From NCBI RefSeq assembly GCF_005886805.2, contig NZ_CP045429.1, positions 1,148,501-1,212,500 on the forward strand: a stretch of DNA of 64,000 bases, written 5' to 3'. The DNA is from Pseudoalteromonas rubra (GTDB lineage: Bacteria > Pseudomonadota > Gammaproteobacteria > Enterobacterales > Alteromonadaceae). Of the stretch, positions 53,288 to 63,617 are shown piece after piece. The notes below the pieces were generated by a model. That model saw only the letters and a program-made list of their open reading frames with translations. It had not been told where the DNA came from and did no database searches. A program made the position numbers and the translations under genes. Numbering within the stretch: position 1 is the first letter of the stretch; the number at the start of each line of letters is the position of its first letter.

Positions 53288-53887
53288 CTATAGTGAAATG
53301 CAATCGTGCTCGTGTGATTTCGCTAGTTTTAGCGCTGGCCATTTGGTTAGCCATTGTTTTGAATGTACGCGACTGTCAAAAATAGCCCTCGATCTTTTTG
53401 GGTTGTGCGTAATACAGAGGCTGAACAGTGAGTCAAATCCAAAAGCTGCGATAAGTTCGTATGTGTTCGGTGAGATCTGTCTGGCTGCCACAGCTGTTTC
53501 TTTTTCTGGCCAGTGATGCATCGCGTCCAGAGTACTGTGATAAGCTGGATCCCCATTATACTGATGCATTTTAGCTTGATTACGTACTTGCCAGTTAAGC
53601 CGGGGCATGCACTTGGTGAGTTGTGCTTCGTACTTTTGATACGCATTGGGGTCAGACTCAGCAGGGTCGAAGTAGATTACGTCTACATCATGTAATGGCG
53701 TGGAATGCTTAAATTTGTGCAATGCGTCCCAGACTAAGTTTCGAACAAAACCGGCTGCGATATAGCATTGCGGTAAATCTAATTGCGCCACCAGATTGAG
53801 CGCTTCGACTCTGAGTCTATCTCGTCGAATTAGTGAGGTTATCTTACCCTCTGGTGTCTCATATGAGCGCTGGTTGCAGCAGTCCAT
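53288..53887 (-). CDS. Nucleotidyltransferase-family protein (NTP_transf_6-like)
   Basis: 199 residues with the nucleotidyltransferase beta fold: CYIAAGFVRNLVWD near residues 41-54 and the metal-binding pair HDVDVIYFDP near 66-75. The C-terminal half has the typical Trp-Pro-Glu-Lys-Glu-Thr segment (HHWPEKETAVAAR). The family (YiaF/DUF925 type) is widespread, with unknown substrate. Confidence 0.82.
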   Translation of the reverse strand: MDCCNQRSYETPEGKITSLIRRDRLRVEALNLVAQLDLPQCYIAAGFVRNLVWDALHKFKHSTPLHDVDVIYFDPAESDPNAYQKYEAQLTKCMPRLNWQVRNQAKMHQYNGDPAYHSTLDAMHHWPEKETAVAARQISPNTYELIAAFGFDSLFSLCITHNPKRSRAIFDSRVHSKQWLTKWPALKLAKSHEHDCISL

Positions 53888-54097
53888 CAGCTTTCCTTAT
53901 AGATAAATTACATGCGCATAGTTCAATGAAGTCAGGCACCTGTCTTATGGTTTTAGACAGTCTAGCTGGTTTGTTTGGGTGATGTATACCTTCAAGTGAA
54001 AAGACGCTGTGATGCGTGAGGTGCTATTAGCCTTAAGATCCAAAGTGCAGTGCCTCTCGTAGTAAAGAGTGAACTAATATCAGACTGTGAGGTAGAT

Positions 54098-54400
54098 ATG
54101 AAACAGTTCGCACTCAAAGTATATGACGCCTACACCTATATCTTTGACTCCACCAGAAACCCGCTTCGGCATATCCCGGACCCTGTGAGCCGTTTTCACA
54201 TTATGACTGTTTTAGCCTGTATGTGGAGCTTCACCTTTGCAACCTACATCGGCAGTATGATTGTCTTTGGCATCAGCCTGGCTGCCCATATAATTCTGTT
54301 TTTGATGTTCTTTTTTACAATCTCTGTGTTCTATGATGCAGAGAAGAACAAATCCTCCTGGTTGCTAAAATTGCGCCGGGATAAGCTGAAACAAAGTTAA
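54098..54400 (+). CDS. Hypothetical two-helix membrane protein
   Basis: 100 residues beginning MKQFALKVYDAY, with a soluble lead, two hydrophobic helices (VLACMWSFTFATYIGSMIVF and AAHIILFLMFFFTISVFY) and a basic tail. GAGGT precedes the ATG by six bases. Family not recognised. Confidence 0.65.
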   Translation: MKQFALKVYDAYTYIFDSTRNPLRHIPDPVSRFHIMTVLACMWSFTFATYIGSMIVFGISLAAHIILFLMFFFTISVFYDAEKNKSSWLLKLRRDKLKQS

Positions 54401-54515
54401 AGCACGCGGCTTGGCGGGTAAAGCGCGCCGGAACGCCCGGACAATCTTGTGCAATTGTGTGCCGCTCCTTGTGATGTGCGGCACACTTCTTTGTAGATAA
54501 CTTTTTTCAGGCAGC

Positions 54516-55811
54516 TTAGTAGCGCGGTGACAAAACCAAAGTTACACAAAAGCGCCTGGTGTCATGGGCAATGTTGAGTTGCCATTGCAGCTCGTCACAC
54601 AGTCTGCGTGCTAAGTCCAGGCCCAGCCCATAGCCCGACCCATTGTTGAGTTCATCATCCTGGCCCGGGTCTTGCCCGGTTTTAGTGTGCTCATCGTCAT
54701 TTTCTCGGTTTTCAATCTCGATAATATGCTGTGTTTGTGTGATTGAAATTGTGCCATGATGGGTGTGTTGTAAGGCGTTTCTGAGCAGGTTACCAATGAC
54801 GATGGTTGCGCCGGATTGTGACAATTCACACTGATAGCCATCGCTGTGCACAGCCAGAACAATGTGTTTTCCCTGCTTAAGGTAAGCCAGATCCTCCAGC
54901 TGGGCATCTATCAGGTCAGCCAGTCTAACTGCTTTTAAATCTCTCAGCGGTTGCCCCTTTCGGCTTAGCCACAGCAAGGTCTCGGTCAGTGCTACCATCG
55001 CCTGGCTGGCGTGGTCGATGCGCATCAGTGCTTTTTTACCTTTGTCATCAGGCGTGCTGCCAAGGCGATGCAGCAGCTCCACGCTGCTGCGGATCACTGC
55101 AATGGGGGTGCGTAGCTCGTGACTGGCATAGCTGACAAACTCCTGCTCCCGATCAAGGCTGTGCTTGACCTGTTGCAGGCTTTGCTGGATCAGCTCGGCA
55201 AGAGTGGTTAACTCGTGATAGCGAAAAACCGGGGGTGGGTCGTTGAGCGTCTGATGATCCAACCCGGCAGCCCAGTCATGTAGCTTTGCCACAGGCCGGG
55301 TGACAGTACGCAGCAGTATCACCAGCACGGCGGCAAACAACGCGAGAGTGCCCAGCGCAAATAGCACCCCTAAGATTTCCGGTCCCTGGAACCAGGTTTT
55401 AGGTGGCATTTTCGGCGCAGTAAAATGGTGAGCAACATAGCCGGACTGACCATCCGGCTTTTTAAAATACAGTACAAATCGGGCTTCACTGGGGCGGGTA
55501 AACATATTATCCCGGGTTACCTGTTTGTATAAGGCATTTGCTTCAAGAGCCTGACGCGAAAAGGTGGCACGAATGGTCTGGGGTAAATCCTGCCACTGAC
55601 TGGCCACCACAAAGTTGTGAGCCCTTACTGGTCGACCGGGTTGCGGGTGGTGCGCCTGGGCGACATTCAGCATAGTGCCTTTCATCATGTCATCGAGCCC
55701 GGTAAAAAAGCTGTTGGTCCACAGTACGGACAACAAACTGATCACTAAGGTGGCCAGCACCAGCAGGGCAGCAAGAATGTAGCGGCGCAGACTCATATGT
55801 ATGGGGGCCAT
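54516..55811 (-). CDS. Sensor histidine kinase of the second RND system
   Basis: 431 residues: N-terminal helix (YILAALLVLATLVISLLSVLW), periplasmic domain with many basic and aromatic residues, second helix (GVLFALGTLALFAAVLVILL), HAMP, H-box YASHELRTPIAVIRSS, N-box LLRNALQHT and G-box GYGLGLDLARRL. The start overlaps the regulator stop (TAATG). Last gene of the operon; signal unknown. Confidence 0.88.
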   Translation of the reverse strand: MAPIHMSLRRYILAALLVLATLVISLLSVLWTNSFFTGLDDMMKGTMLNVAQAHHPQPGRPVRAHNFVVASQWQDLPQTIRATFSRQALEANALYKQVTRDNMFTRPSEARFVLYFKKPDGQSGYVAHHFTAPKMPPKTWFQGPEILGVLFALGTLALFAAVLVILLRTVTRPVAKLHDWAAGLDHQTLNDPPPVFRYHELTTLAELIQQSLQQVKHSLDREQEFVSYASHELRTPIAVIRSSVELLHRLGSTPDDKGKKALMRIDHASQAMVALTETLLWLSRKGQPLRDLKAVRLADLIDAQLEDLAYLKQGKHIVLAVHSDGYQCELSQSGATIVIGNLLRNALQHTHHGTISITQTQHIIEIENRENDDEHTKTGQDPGQDDELNNGSGYGLGLDLARRLCDELQWQLNIAHDTRRFCVTLVLSPRY

Positions 55812-56491
55812 TAAACGCGCTCCTTGTGGCAATGGAGTTTAAACCCTTGTCTCGGGATGGCGTCAAGGGTGAGCATCGGGTTGCATATTGAGAGCGCTTT
55901 GCGCAGGTGATGAATATGTACTTTAAGCGCATTACTGTCGGGTTGTTCATCGCCCCAAACGGCCTGCAATAGCATCTGTCTCGTAACCATATTTGGATAA
56001 GCACGAAGCAGGGTCTCGAGGATGATTATGCCTGTCGGGCTGAGTTTGAGCTGTGCTCCCTGGTAAGTGGCTTCCCGGTTATCCAGATCCAGGTGTAATT
56101 CAGCCAGTTCCAGCCGTTTAACTTCACCACTTTTACGTTTGGCTAAGGTTCTGACCCGCACCACCAGTTCTGCCATGGCAAAGGGTTTGACCAGGTAGTC
56201 ATCACAACCGGTGGCAAAACCTGCCAGTTTGTCTTCGAGTTGATCCCTCGCTGTAAGCATAATCACTGAGGTATCATTGCCCTCGTCGCGCAGTGCCTGG
56301 CAGATCTGTAAGCCATCCATGCGCGGCAGGTTCAAATCCAGAATGATCACCTGATACAGATTGTCGCGGATCAGGTTGAGTGCGGCAATGCCATTGGCTG
56401 CGTGGTCGCAGATGATGTTTTCCAGTTCAAAGTAATCAATAATGTTCCCGGCCAGCGCCAGGTCATCCTCAACTAAAATGACGTTGATCAT
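55811..56491 (-). CDS. OmpR-family response regulator of the second RND system
   Basis: 226 residues: receiver with acidic pair VEDD, phospho-acceptor in VIILDLNLPRMDG and Lys in DYLVKPFAM, then a winged helix ending IPRQGFKLH. Start at 56491 overlaps the pump gene by 23 bases; an ATG three codons earlier is possible. Confidence 0.9.
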   Translation of the reverse strand: MINVILVEDDLALAGNIIDYFELENIICDHAANGIAALNLIRDNLYQVIILDLNLPRMDGLQICQALRDEGNDTSVIMLTARDQLEDKLAGFATGCDDYLVKPFAMAELVVRVRTLAKRKSGEVKRLELAELHLDLDNREATYQGAQLKLSPTGIIILETLLRAYPNMVTRQMLLQAVWGDEQPDSNALKVHIHHLRKALSICNPMLTLDAIPRQGFKLHCHKERV

Positions 56492-59400
56492 GAGGTACAT
56501 ACTCCGTACGGGTGGGGCGGAACCGGCTCAGCAGGGCTGAGATATCGTGGCTGATCAGCAGCAATACCGGGATTAAAAATAACGTAATGGCCGTGGCAAA
56601 CAAAATTCCGTAACCGAGGGATGCCGCTGCGGGTATCAAAAATTGCGCCTGCTGAGAGGTTTCACCCAAAATCGGGTATAGTCCGGCAAAGGTGGTCAGT
56701 GACGTCAGTAATATTGCACGCAGTCGGCCGGTGCAGGCTTCAAGTAACGCATTGTGCATGGTTTTCCCCTCACGGCGATGGCGATTAAACTGGCTTACCA
56801 GCAGCAGGCTGTCGTTGATCACCACGCCGCTGAGCGCCAGTATGCCATTTAAGGATAGAATACTGAGCGTTAAACCTAAGCCCCAGTGACCTAAAATCGC
56901 GCCTACAAAGCCAAACGGAATAACCGACATGATGATCAGTGGCTGCCAATATGATTTCAGTGGGATTGCCAGCAGTGCATAGATAGCCAGCAGTGCCAGC
57001 AGATAGGCGGAGCTCATGGAGTCGGTGGCTTCTTTTTGGTGCTCGGCTTCCCCGGCAAAATGTATGTTCAGATCCGGGTACTGAGCACGCAATCCAGGTA
57101 CCACGCTGTGCTCGAGCCTGGCCACCAGCTCGGTGGGTGTCAGCAGGGCTTTATTGACCGCAGCGGAGAGCGTTACTGCTCTGATGCCGTTGATCCGGGT
57201 AATGGATTGCACTTCGCTGGTGTAGGTTACGTTTGCTACGTTGCCAAGCGGTACGGTCCGTCCGTCGGGGGCACGCACTCTGGCTGCAAGCACATCAGCC
57301 TGCTCGCTGCGCGCAGCCAGTGGATAACGCACCCGCACTTTCACTTCGTCTTTGTCCCGCATATAACGTTGTACGACCTCTCCACCAAATGCTTGTAGTA
57401 GCTGGCGTGCCAGCAATTGGGTGTTAAACCCGCGCATTTCGCCTTCTTCGGTGACTTCAAAGTGCATGGTGGCTTCGCCGGGTGCCAGTGAGCTGTCGAT
57501 ACTGTGTACACCCTTTATCTCACGCAACGCCTGTTGCAGGTTTGCTTCGGCACCCTCTAACGTGTCGTCGCTGCTACTTTTTAACTCCACCTTAAAGTTG
57601 GAGACGCGTGCAAGTTGCGCCTGAATATGCAAGGTTTTGCTGGCTTCCGGGGTGCCCGCCAGAGTCCTCCAGCGTTTCGCCAGTTCGCTCAGGGTATAGG
57701 GTTGAGTGCCAGCCAGCTCCACATTGAGTGTGCCGCTTTGATCGCCAGTTGCGCTGACCGACACGCTGGCGATGTGGCTGAGGTTTTGCTCGTCCAGCAG
57801 TTGTTGCTCGGCCTGATATAGCTGTGCCTCAAGCTGATCCAGATTGCGGGCGGTCTGGCCAAAACTGGCGTCGTTATAAAGAGTCATGGTTGCGGTGATC
57901 GTATCGGCGGGCAGTCCTGGGAAAAAGCCGACCCTGACAATCCCCTGAGTGATCAGGCTGGCAGTCAGAAAAAATAGCGCAAGAAACCCCATCAATGCGG
58001 CGTAACGAAAGTGCATAATGTGTTCCAAAGCAGGCCGATAAAGTTGTTGATTAAAGCCAGTAAGCAGCGCATCTGCGCTTTGCTGCACACTATGCCAGAG
58101 TGCCTTGAGGCGGTTCGGCTGATGTTTTTGCTGGGTGTTAATGTGGGCCAGGTGTGCCGGTAAGATCAATTTAGACTCCACCACCGACAGTAGCAGGCAT
58201 AGGGTAACCACAGTACCAAACTGGGCATACAGCACACCTAGCCCGCCGGAGATATTGGCCAGCGCAGCAAAGGCTGCCACAGTGGTTAATACGCCAAACA
58301 AGGTGGGGACGGCGACCAGCTGGGTGCCTTTGATGGTGTTGCTGAGTGTGTCACCAAAACGTTGCCGGGTTGAATAGATGCTTTCACCCACTACTACGGC
58401 ATCATCCACGACGATCCCCAGCGCCATAATAAAGCCAAAGGTAGTCATTTCATTGAGCGTCATGCCGGTGTAGGGTTCGGTCATAAAATAGAGGCTGCCG
58501 AAGAACACAAAGGGCAGGCCCGCGGCGACCCAAAAGGCAACTTTCAGATTTAGAAACAGTGCCAGTACCATAAACACCAGGGCAATGCCGCTCAGTGCGT
58601 TCAGGCTCAGCAGACTCAGGCGCTCCGTGATCAGCTTAGAGTTGTCATACCAGGTGATCAGTGAGGCCCCCTCGGGCAATTTGCTTTGCCACTTTGCTAC
58701 GACGGCTTTGGCTTGCGCCACACTGTTGCTCATGTCGCCGTATTCGTCCATAACTATGGTGATGCCGTAAGTGGGATGCCCATTAAATCGGGCCAGGTGA
58801 AAACTGTCGTTCGCAAAAGTATCTTGCAGTGTGGCCACATCGCGGAGTCGAATGCTTTTACCTGTTTGTGAGGTTGCTACGACAATCGACGCAAAGTCTG
58901 CGGCATAAAGCGCCTGCTCGGCGGCTTTCAGGCGCAGCACTTTATCGGGGTTACGCAGGCTGGTGGTCAGTGCTGTGCCGGAATATTGATTGATGGCTTC
59001 GGCTACCTCGCTGAAACTAAGCTGATAGGCTTGCAGGCTGGCTTCGTCTATTTCAATGGCCACCAATGGGTCACGGTGATCGGGCTGACTGAGTGTGGCG
59101 ATATTAGGCTGAGCCAGTAAGTCATCCGCAAGCTGGCTCCCAAGGGTTTGTAGTGTCTGAGCAGACAATGCGCCAAATAGCTGCACCCGGATCACCTCTT
59201 GCTCTCGCTGTGCGGTGGTGATCACGGGCTGCTCTGCATCCTGCGGCAGATTGTAGATGGCATCCATCTGGTTTTTTACCTCTCTTTGCAAGGTATCCAG
59301 ATCGTGTTGCGCGGTCTTTTCTACCAGTACCTTCACACTGCTGGCACTGGCCGTGGTCGTGATGCGTTTTATCCCTTTCACAGACTCCAGCGCATTTTCA

Positions 59401-59612
59401 ATTGCAACGGCAATGCCTTGCTCGGCCTGGGCGGCACTGCCACTGGGGTAAGCGACACTGATCTGTATGGTATCCGGCTCCTGTTGCGGGAAGCCCTCCT
59501 TGCGCAAATTACCGGCGCTGCTGAGTCCGAGTAAGATCACCGCCAGCATGAGCAGGTTGGCTGCCACCGGGTTTTTCGCAAACCAGGCTATCAGGGAAAA
59601 ACGCTCAGTCAT
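56469..59612 (-). CDS. RND efflux transporter
   Basis: A 1047-residue pump. TM4 has ALGIVVDDAVVVGESIY with the Asp pair, and the second half has LNGILALSGVVINDSLLLVSQF. The distribution of acidic residues and the long second periplasmic loop fit the HAE1/hydrophobic-amphiphilic group rather than metal pumps. Overlaps the adaptor stop by eight bases. Confidence 0.92.
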   Translation of the reverse strand: MTERFSLIAWFAKNPVAANLLMLAVILLGLSSAGNLRKEGFPQQEPDTIQISVAYPSGSAAQAEQGIAVAIENALESVKGIKRITTTASASSVKVLVEKTAQHDLDTLQREVKNQMDAIYNLPQDAEQPVITTAQREQEVIRVQLFGALSAQTLQTLGSQLADDLLAQPNIATLSQPDHRDPLVAIEIDEASLQAYQLSFSEVAEAINQYSGTALTTSLRNPDKVLRLKAAEQALYAADFASIVVATSQTGKSIRLRDVATLQDTFANDSFHLARFNGHPTYGITIVMDEYGDMSNSVAQAKAVVAKWQSKLPEGASLITWYDNSKLITERLSLLSLNALSGIALVFMVLALFLNLKVAFWVAAGLPFVFFGSLYFMTEPYTGMTLNEMTTFGFIMALGIVVDDAVVVGESIYSTRQRFGDTLSNTIKGTQLVAVPTLFGVLTTVAAFAALANISGGLGVLYAQFGTVVTLCLLLSVVESKLILPAHLAHINTQQKHQPNRLKALWHSVQQSADALLTGFNQQLYRPALEHIMHFRYAALMGFLALFFLTASLITQGIVRVGFFPGLPADTITATMTLYNDASFGQTARNLDQLEAQLYQAEQQLLDEQNLSHIASVSVSATGDQSGTLNVELAGTQPYTLSELAKRWRTLAGTPEASKTLHIQAQLARVSNFKVELKSSSDDTLEGAEANLQQALREIKGVHSIDSSLAPGEATMHFEVTEEGEMRGFNTQLLARQLLQAFGGEVVQRYMRDKDEVKVRVRYPLAARSEQADVLAARVRAPDGRTVPLGNVANVTYTSEVQSITRINGIRAVTLSAAVNKALLTPTELVARLEHSVVPGLRAQYPDLNIHFAGEAEHQKEATDSMSSAYLLALLAIYALLAIPLKSYWQPLIIMSVIPFGFVGAILGHWGLGLTLSILSLNGILALSGVVINDSLLLVSQFNRHRREGKTMHNALLEACTGRLRAILLTSLTTFAGLYPILGETSQQAQFLIPAAASLGYGILFATAITLFLIPVLLLISHDISALLSRFRPTRTEYVPHDQRHFS

Positions 59613-60798
59613 TGCTGTGCTCCTGTTGAATTGGGGTAACTTTCATGCCGTCGAGATAGGCACTTAAAGGACGTACGACGATATTGGCCAGGTGTAAGTC
59701 TGTGGGGGCATTAATATACAGGTCACCGTGCTGGCGAAACTGGATCTGCGGGGTAAAGTGCGCCAGGCGATTTTCCTTGTCGACATACCAGATGAGGTTT
59801 TGTTGTGACAGGGCTGAGGCGGGAATGCGCCACAAGTCATCTTGCTTAACCCCCTGTATCTGAGCCTTAACATAACTGCCAAAATACAATGGTTGTGTTT
59901 GATCCAGCGGCCTATCGACGATGATAATTGCCAGACGTTGGCGCGATTGCGGATCAACATACTGGCTCAGGCGCGATACACGGCCATGCCATTGGGTTTG
60001 CTCATCGGTATTGGTTGTATCTCTGAGGGTGACATGCCAGCCACCTTCTGGCATCAACTCTGCGGGTAAGTGTCGCCATTGCTCGGCGCTGAGTTCAATC
60101 GTGATTTCGGCCTGTGCGGTACTGTAAAGTGTGGCAATGGCGCTGCCCGGTTGCACATAACTGCCAGGCTGAACTGAGCGTTTTACTATGGTGGCATCAA
60201 AGGGTAGGGTAAATTGACTGGCTGCCAGGTTATACCGTGCGCTATTCAACTGTGCTTCGGCCAGACTCAGCTGAGCCGCGACAACTTGCTGTTGTGGTGC
60301 ACGTAGCGGCTGCAATACATCGTGGCTGTCAGTGCTAGCCAGTTGTCGCCACTGCATCTTATTTGGGTCGCCCTGGAGCTTTTCTGCTTCCGCATCGAGC
60401 CTGGCTTGTGCCAGTGAGACTTCGGCGTTCGCCAGCGTTTGCTGAAGCTGTGTGTCATCCAGTCGTGCCAGTACGGTACCCGCCGACAGCCGCTCTCCCT
60501 GTTTAAAGTCTGGGTGGAGCCGGGTCACCCGGCCGCCAACTTCGCTACTGAGTGTCAGCGTATGCGTGGCGCTTACGGTACCGTGACCAGTAATGATGTG
60601 GGTGTAGCTGGCCGCTTTTACTGACGTAGTTGTGACCTGAGGCGGTGTAACGAGTGCACTTGCTCCCTGAGAGGGTTCTGCGGCCGGCGAGTCTTTCGTG
60701 TCGGCGCCCCCCAGAGACGGGATCGCAAAGACAATAGTAGCGCACAAGCCACAAAAGGCCAGCTGTGTGATGAGTAAACGATTATTGAGTAACGTCAT
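59605..60798 (-). CDS. RND periplasmic adaptor
   Basis: 397 residues with a signal-like N-terminus (AFCGLCATIVFA), lipoyl half VGGRVTRLHPDFKQGERLSAG, hairpin ANAEVSLAQARLDAEA and ASQFTLPFDATIVKRSVQPG. First gene of the adaptor-pump-regulator-kinase operon. No outer-membrane channel gene is present. Confidence 0.9.
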   Translation of the reverse strand: MTLLNNRLLITQLAFCGLCATIVFAIPSLGGADTKDSPAAEPSQGASALVTPPQVTTTSVKAASYTHIITGHGTVSATHTLTLSSEVGGRVTRLHPDFKQGERLSAGTVLARLDDTQLQQTLANAEVSLAQARLDAEAEKLQGDPNKMQWRQLASTDSHDVLQPLRAPQQQVVAAQLSLAEAQLNSARYNLAASQFTLPFDATIVKRSVQPGSYVQPGSAIATLYSTAQAEITIELSAEQWRHLPAELMPEGGWHVTLRDTTNTDEQTQWHGRVSRLSQYVDPQSRQRLAIIIVDRPLDQTQPLYFGSYVKAQIQGVKQDDLWRIPASALSQQNLIWYVDKENRLAHFTPQIQFRQHGDLYINAPTDLHLANIVVRPLSAYLDGMKVTPIQQEHSND

Positions 60799-60929
60799 GG
60801 TGAACTCTCTGAATAATATACCCGTTGATGTTCTGTGCGGGCGAAAAGTAACCGCCAGTGTAGAGGGTGATTGGTTAAAGGCGGGTTAAGTACACCGGGT
60901 GATGTGGGTAATGACCGGGCTTCACAAAA

Positions 60930-60953
60930 AAGCCGCAGGTAGGACTGCGGCTT
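60930..60953 (-). terminator. Terminator after the MauG-type peroxidase gene
   Basis: AAGCCGCAG (60930-60938) pairs with CTGCGGCTT (60945-60953), with a T run on the minus strand. Confidence 0.88.
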
Positions 60954-61011
60954 GGGAGGCGATATCACAGCGAATACCAGTTCGCCGATGTAGACCGACT
61001 GGTATTGGATA

Positions 61012-63309
61012 TCAGTTGGGCAAAGTTGCGTTGTTTGCCCGGTTTGGCTTGCGGTTTCCTTTTTCGCGAGAAGCGCTATCAGCCTTGATGACATCGACCT
61101 GAATGCTGACGCCCTCATTCTGGCCATCCCCTGAGACCAGCAAGTAGTACCAGCCAGGCACTGGGCTATCTATTCTGAGAAATTCACTGTTGTGGGCGCG
61201 ACGTGAAGTAAAAGTGTACATATCTTGACTAGGCCAGAATGTGCCAGCAAACAGATCGCTGTTACCGCTACCGTGTCGGGTGCGGACTTCCAGTGTACTG
61301 CCCGGCTCTGTCACTTTAATAAAAAAGTAACTGTCACCGGGGGCGGCGCACTGAGCTTTGCCTGATAAGAGCTCGGCATAACCACTCGGCAGCCCCTCAA
61401 CACAGGCATTGACTATGTCCCGAGGCAGCTCTCCTGGTTCTCGTAATGCACTGTCGATGCCTGCTGCAACAGACAGCCCCTGGTAGCCACTTGGATCTAA
61501 CACTGAAACGAAATGGCGACCCCGGTTCACCGTGACTTTGAGTACCTGCTCAGTGCCGGTGCCGTGGGACGTAGCTTGTGCATTTTGCGGGTCTGCCCAT
61601 TGGTAGGCATTATAAAACAAGCGTGGTTGCCCTGTGCCACTGCGGCTGCTGAAGTATAAAGTGGTATTGTCGTGCGCCACATCGACATAGAAGTAATGGG
61701 CTTTACCTGAGATACATTCTTCCTGGTCCAGCATCAAGCGGCTGCCTGTGACTGCAGTATCACCCTGAGCGCAATCCGCGGGTAAGTACAATGGCACGCC
61801 CTGATAATTTTTGGCGTACAGTTGCAAGCCGTCAGGGTCACCTTCGTGAGGTTGTGGCAACCAGGCGGCAAGGCAATCTGCCTGTTTTACACAGGGATCG
61901 GTCAGCGCTTTCATAAAGTTGACTAAATCGGCTTTTTCCTGGGTACTGAGTTCTAATTTACGCAGAACCGGTGCACCATCGGCGATTTCATCATCGATGA
62001 TTTTAGCGGCGGCATCGGTATGCTGGCGGGTATCAGGAAATAAGTCGACACAGTTTTTGATGTCTTTAAACTGAGGTTGTTTGCACCAACCCTGGTTGTC
62101 TATGTAGTCATCTAAAATGGCATGGTAGTCATCGTAATGCTCAATCACCTCTTCCAGCGTATCGTAATTGCCCGCATGACCGTAAGGGCCGGTGACTTCG
62201 ACGTTCAGCAAAGTGGTAGAGCGAAAGCTGTAGATGTCAGCCAGGTTTTGATTGCGCAGGGTGCGGCCACGATCATTGCTTTCATCACCGGCTTCACCAA
62301 TGCCTGGGCCTATTTGTGCGAAGGCTAACCTGTGATAATTAGTGCCTTTGGTCTGGCTAAAGCTGTCGGTGTTGTGGCAGCCAATGCACTGGGTTGGCAA
62401 AAAATCGGGCTCACTACCGCCATCAGACGGGGGCGGCGGCATGTAAAGATATAAAAAGGCACCGCGCTTTTGTGACCTTGTCAGTGCGGTTTTATCTCCC
62501 TGCACGTATCTGTTCCAGGAATTATCCGTCATATTCATTGATTGCTGGTAGGCTGCCAGCGCACGGGTGATATTATCAAAAGTGACAATCTCTTCAGCGC
62601 TTTTATCACCATATACTGCTGCGAAATAATCCCGCCACTGATTGCGAAATAACTCGCCCTGGGCATTGCCATAGTTGCCTATTCGGGCAGCCAGATGGGC
62701 TCTGACGGCATCATTAGGCGCACCTTCCATAAACTCAAAGCCTTGCATTTCTGAGGGGGTGACCACCGGAAAGCGTGCTTGCGCTGCTAACAGCGAGTCG
62801 CCTGCGTTTGGATCGGCTTCACCATAAGGGACATCCGGTGTACTGATCCCCCGCTCAGGGTTTAGCCAGTCCAGAAACTCTACCCGGGCATCACGAAACA
62901 GGCTGCGTTTATGCACCCAGGCATTGAAGATACTGGGCGAGTTGCGCGGCACGTAGAATTGTCCTGTGGTGGTTTTACGGCCCGGCCCGAGTATATCCGG
63001 ATCTTGTGCCAGGGTACCTACGGGCAGGGAGAGGCCATCGCCGCCACCCAGGTAGGGGTGATGGCAGCTGGCGCAGGCCACTTGCTTGTCACCACTGAGT
63101 GCTTTGGTGAAAAACAGTAGTTTTCCCAGCTTAACCTCAGGGTCATCGACACCGGGTAAGTCAAACCCGTTAGCCGGCTTGCCAGTCAGGCCATGCTGAA
63201 TAATTAACTCTGTGAGTGCCTGGTCTAAATCATCGGGTATGGGCAGCGCGCAGGTGCTAAACGCACCGCCCATCAGCAGTGCATATGCACTCGTTTTAAC
63301 CTTTATCAT
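61012..63309 (-). CDS. MauG/CcpA-type dihaem peroxidase with C-terminal PPC-like domains
   Basis: 765 residues. Signal peptide, then a dihaem cytochrome c peroxidase region to about residue 460 with two haem motifs, CASCHH and CIGCHN, and the family segment GKLLFFTKALSGDKQ. The remaining about 300 residues contain two PPC-like repeats (YFYVDVAHDNTTLYFSSRSGTG; FFIKVTEPGSTLEVRTRHGSGN, each split by turns) separated by Cys-bearing linkers. Ordinary family members are 330-450 residues long, so this is a fusion. Start at 63309 follows AAGGAAG. The region 63310-63617 upstream is AT-rich and holds no gene. Confidence 0.9.
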   Translation of the reverse strand: MIKVKTSAYALLMGGAFSTCALPIPDDLDQALTELIIQHGLTGKPANGFDLPGVDDPEVKLGKLLFFTKALSGDKQVACASCHHPYLGGGDGLSLPVGTLAQDPDILGPGRKTTTGQFYVPRNSPSIFNAWVHKRSLFRDARVEFLDWLNPERGISTPDVPYGEADPNAGDSLLAAQARFPVVTPSEMQGFEFMEGAPNDAVRAHLAARIGNYGNAQGELFRNQWRDYFAAVYGDKSAEEIVTFDNITRALAAYQQSMNMTDNSWNRYVQGDKTALTRSQKRGAFLYLYMPPPPSDGGSEPDFLPTQCIGCHNTDSFSQTKGTNYHRLAFAQIGPGIGEAGDESNDRGRTLRNQNLADIYSFRSTTLLNVEVTGPYGHAGNYDTLEEVIEHYDDYHAILDDYIDNQGWCKQPQFKDIKNCVDLFPDTRQHTDAAAKIIDDEIADGAPVLRKLELSTQEKADLVNFMKALTDPCVKQADCLAAWLPQPHEGDPDGLQLYAKNYQGVPLYLPADCAQGDTAVTGSRLMLDQEECISGKAHYFYVDVAHDNTTLYFSSRSGTGQPRLFYNAYQWADPQNAQATSHGTGTEQVLKVTVNRGRHFVSVLDPSGYQGLSVAAGIDSALREPGELPRDIVNACVEGLPSGYAELLSGKAQCAAPGDSYFFIKVTEPGSTLEVRTRHGSGNSDLFAGTFWPSQDMYTFTSRRAHNSEFLRIDSPVPGWYYLLVSGDGQNEGVSIQVDVIKADSASREKGNRKPNRANNATLPN

Positions 63310-63617
63310 GTTGATCTTCCTTTCGCTACAGTTGTTCTTGGGGGCGGACGAAGCCGATTCAAAGGTCAAATTAACGTGTACAGGGTTAAGTAAAGGTTAA
63401 AGTGAGAGTGGGAGCAAAAATTCCCAAATTGGTAATAATGCGTATGAAAAAACGGTCTGATCAAAACATGAGCTATTTTTATAAATGTTTTTTAACGGAA
63501 GATTATTTATTAATCTCTAATTGATTTAAATAAATATTTCATTAATTAAGGCTTTTTAGGGATATTAAAACCTGATACTGTTACCGCGACTTATGTAACT
63601 AACCAAAGGAAATTAAG

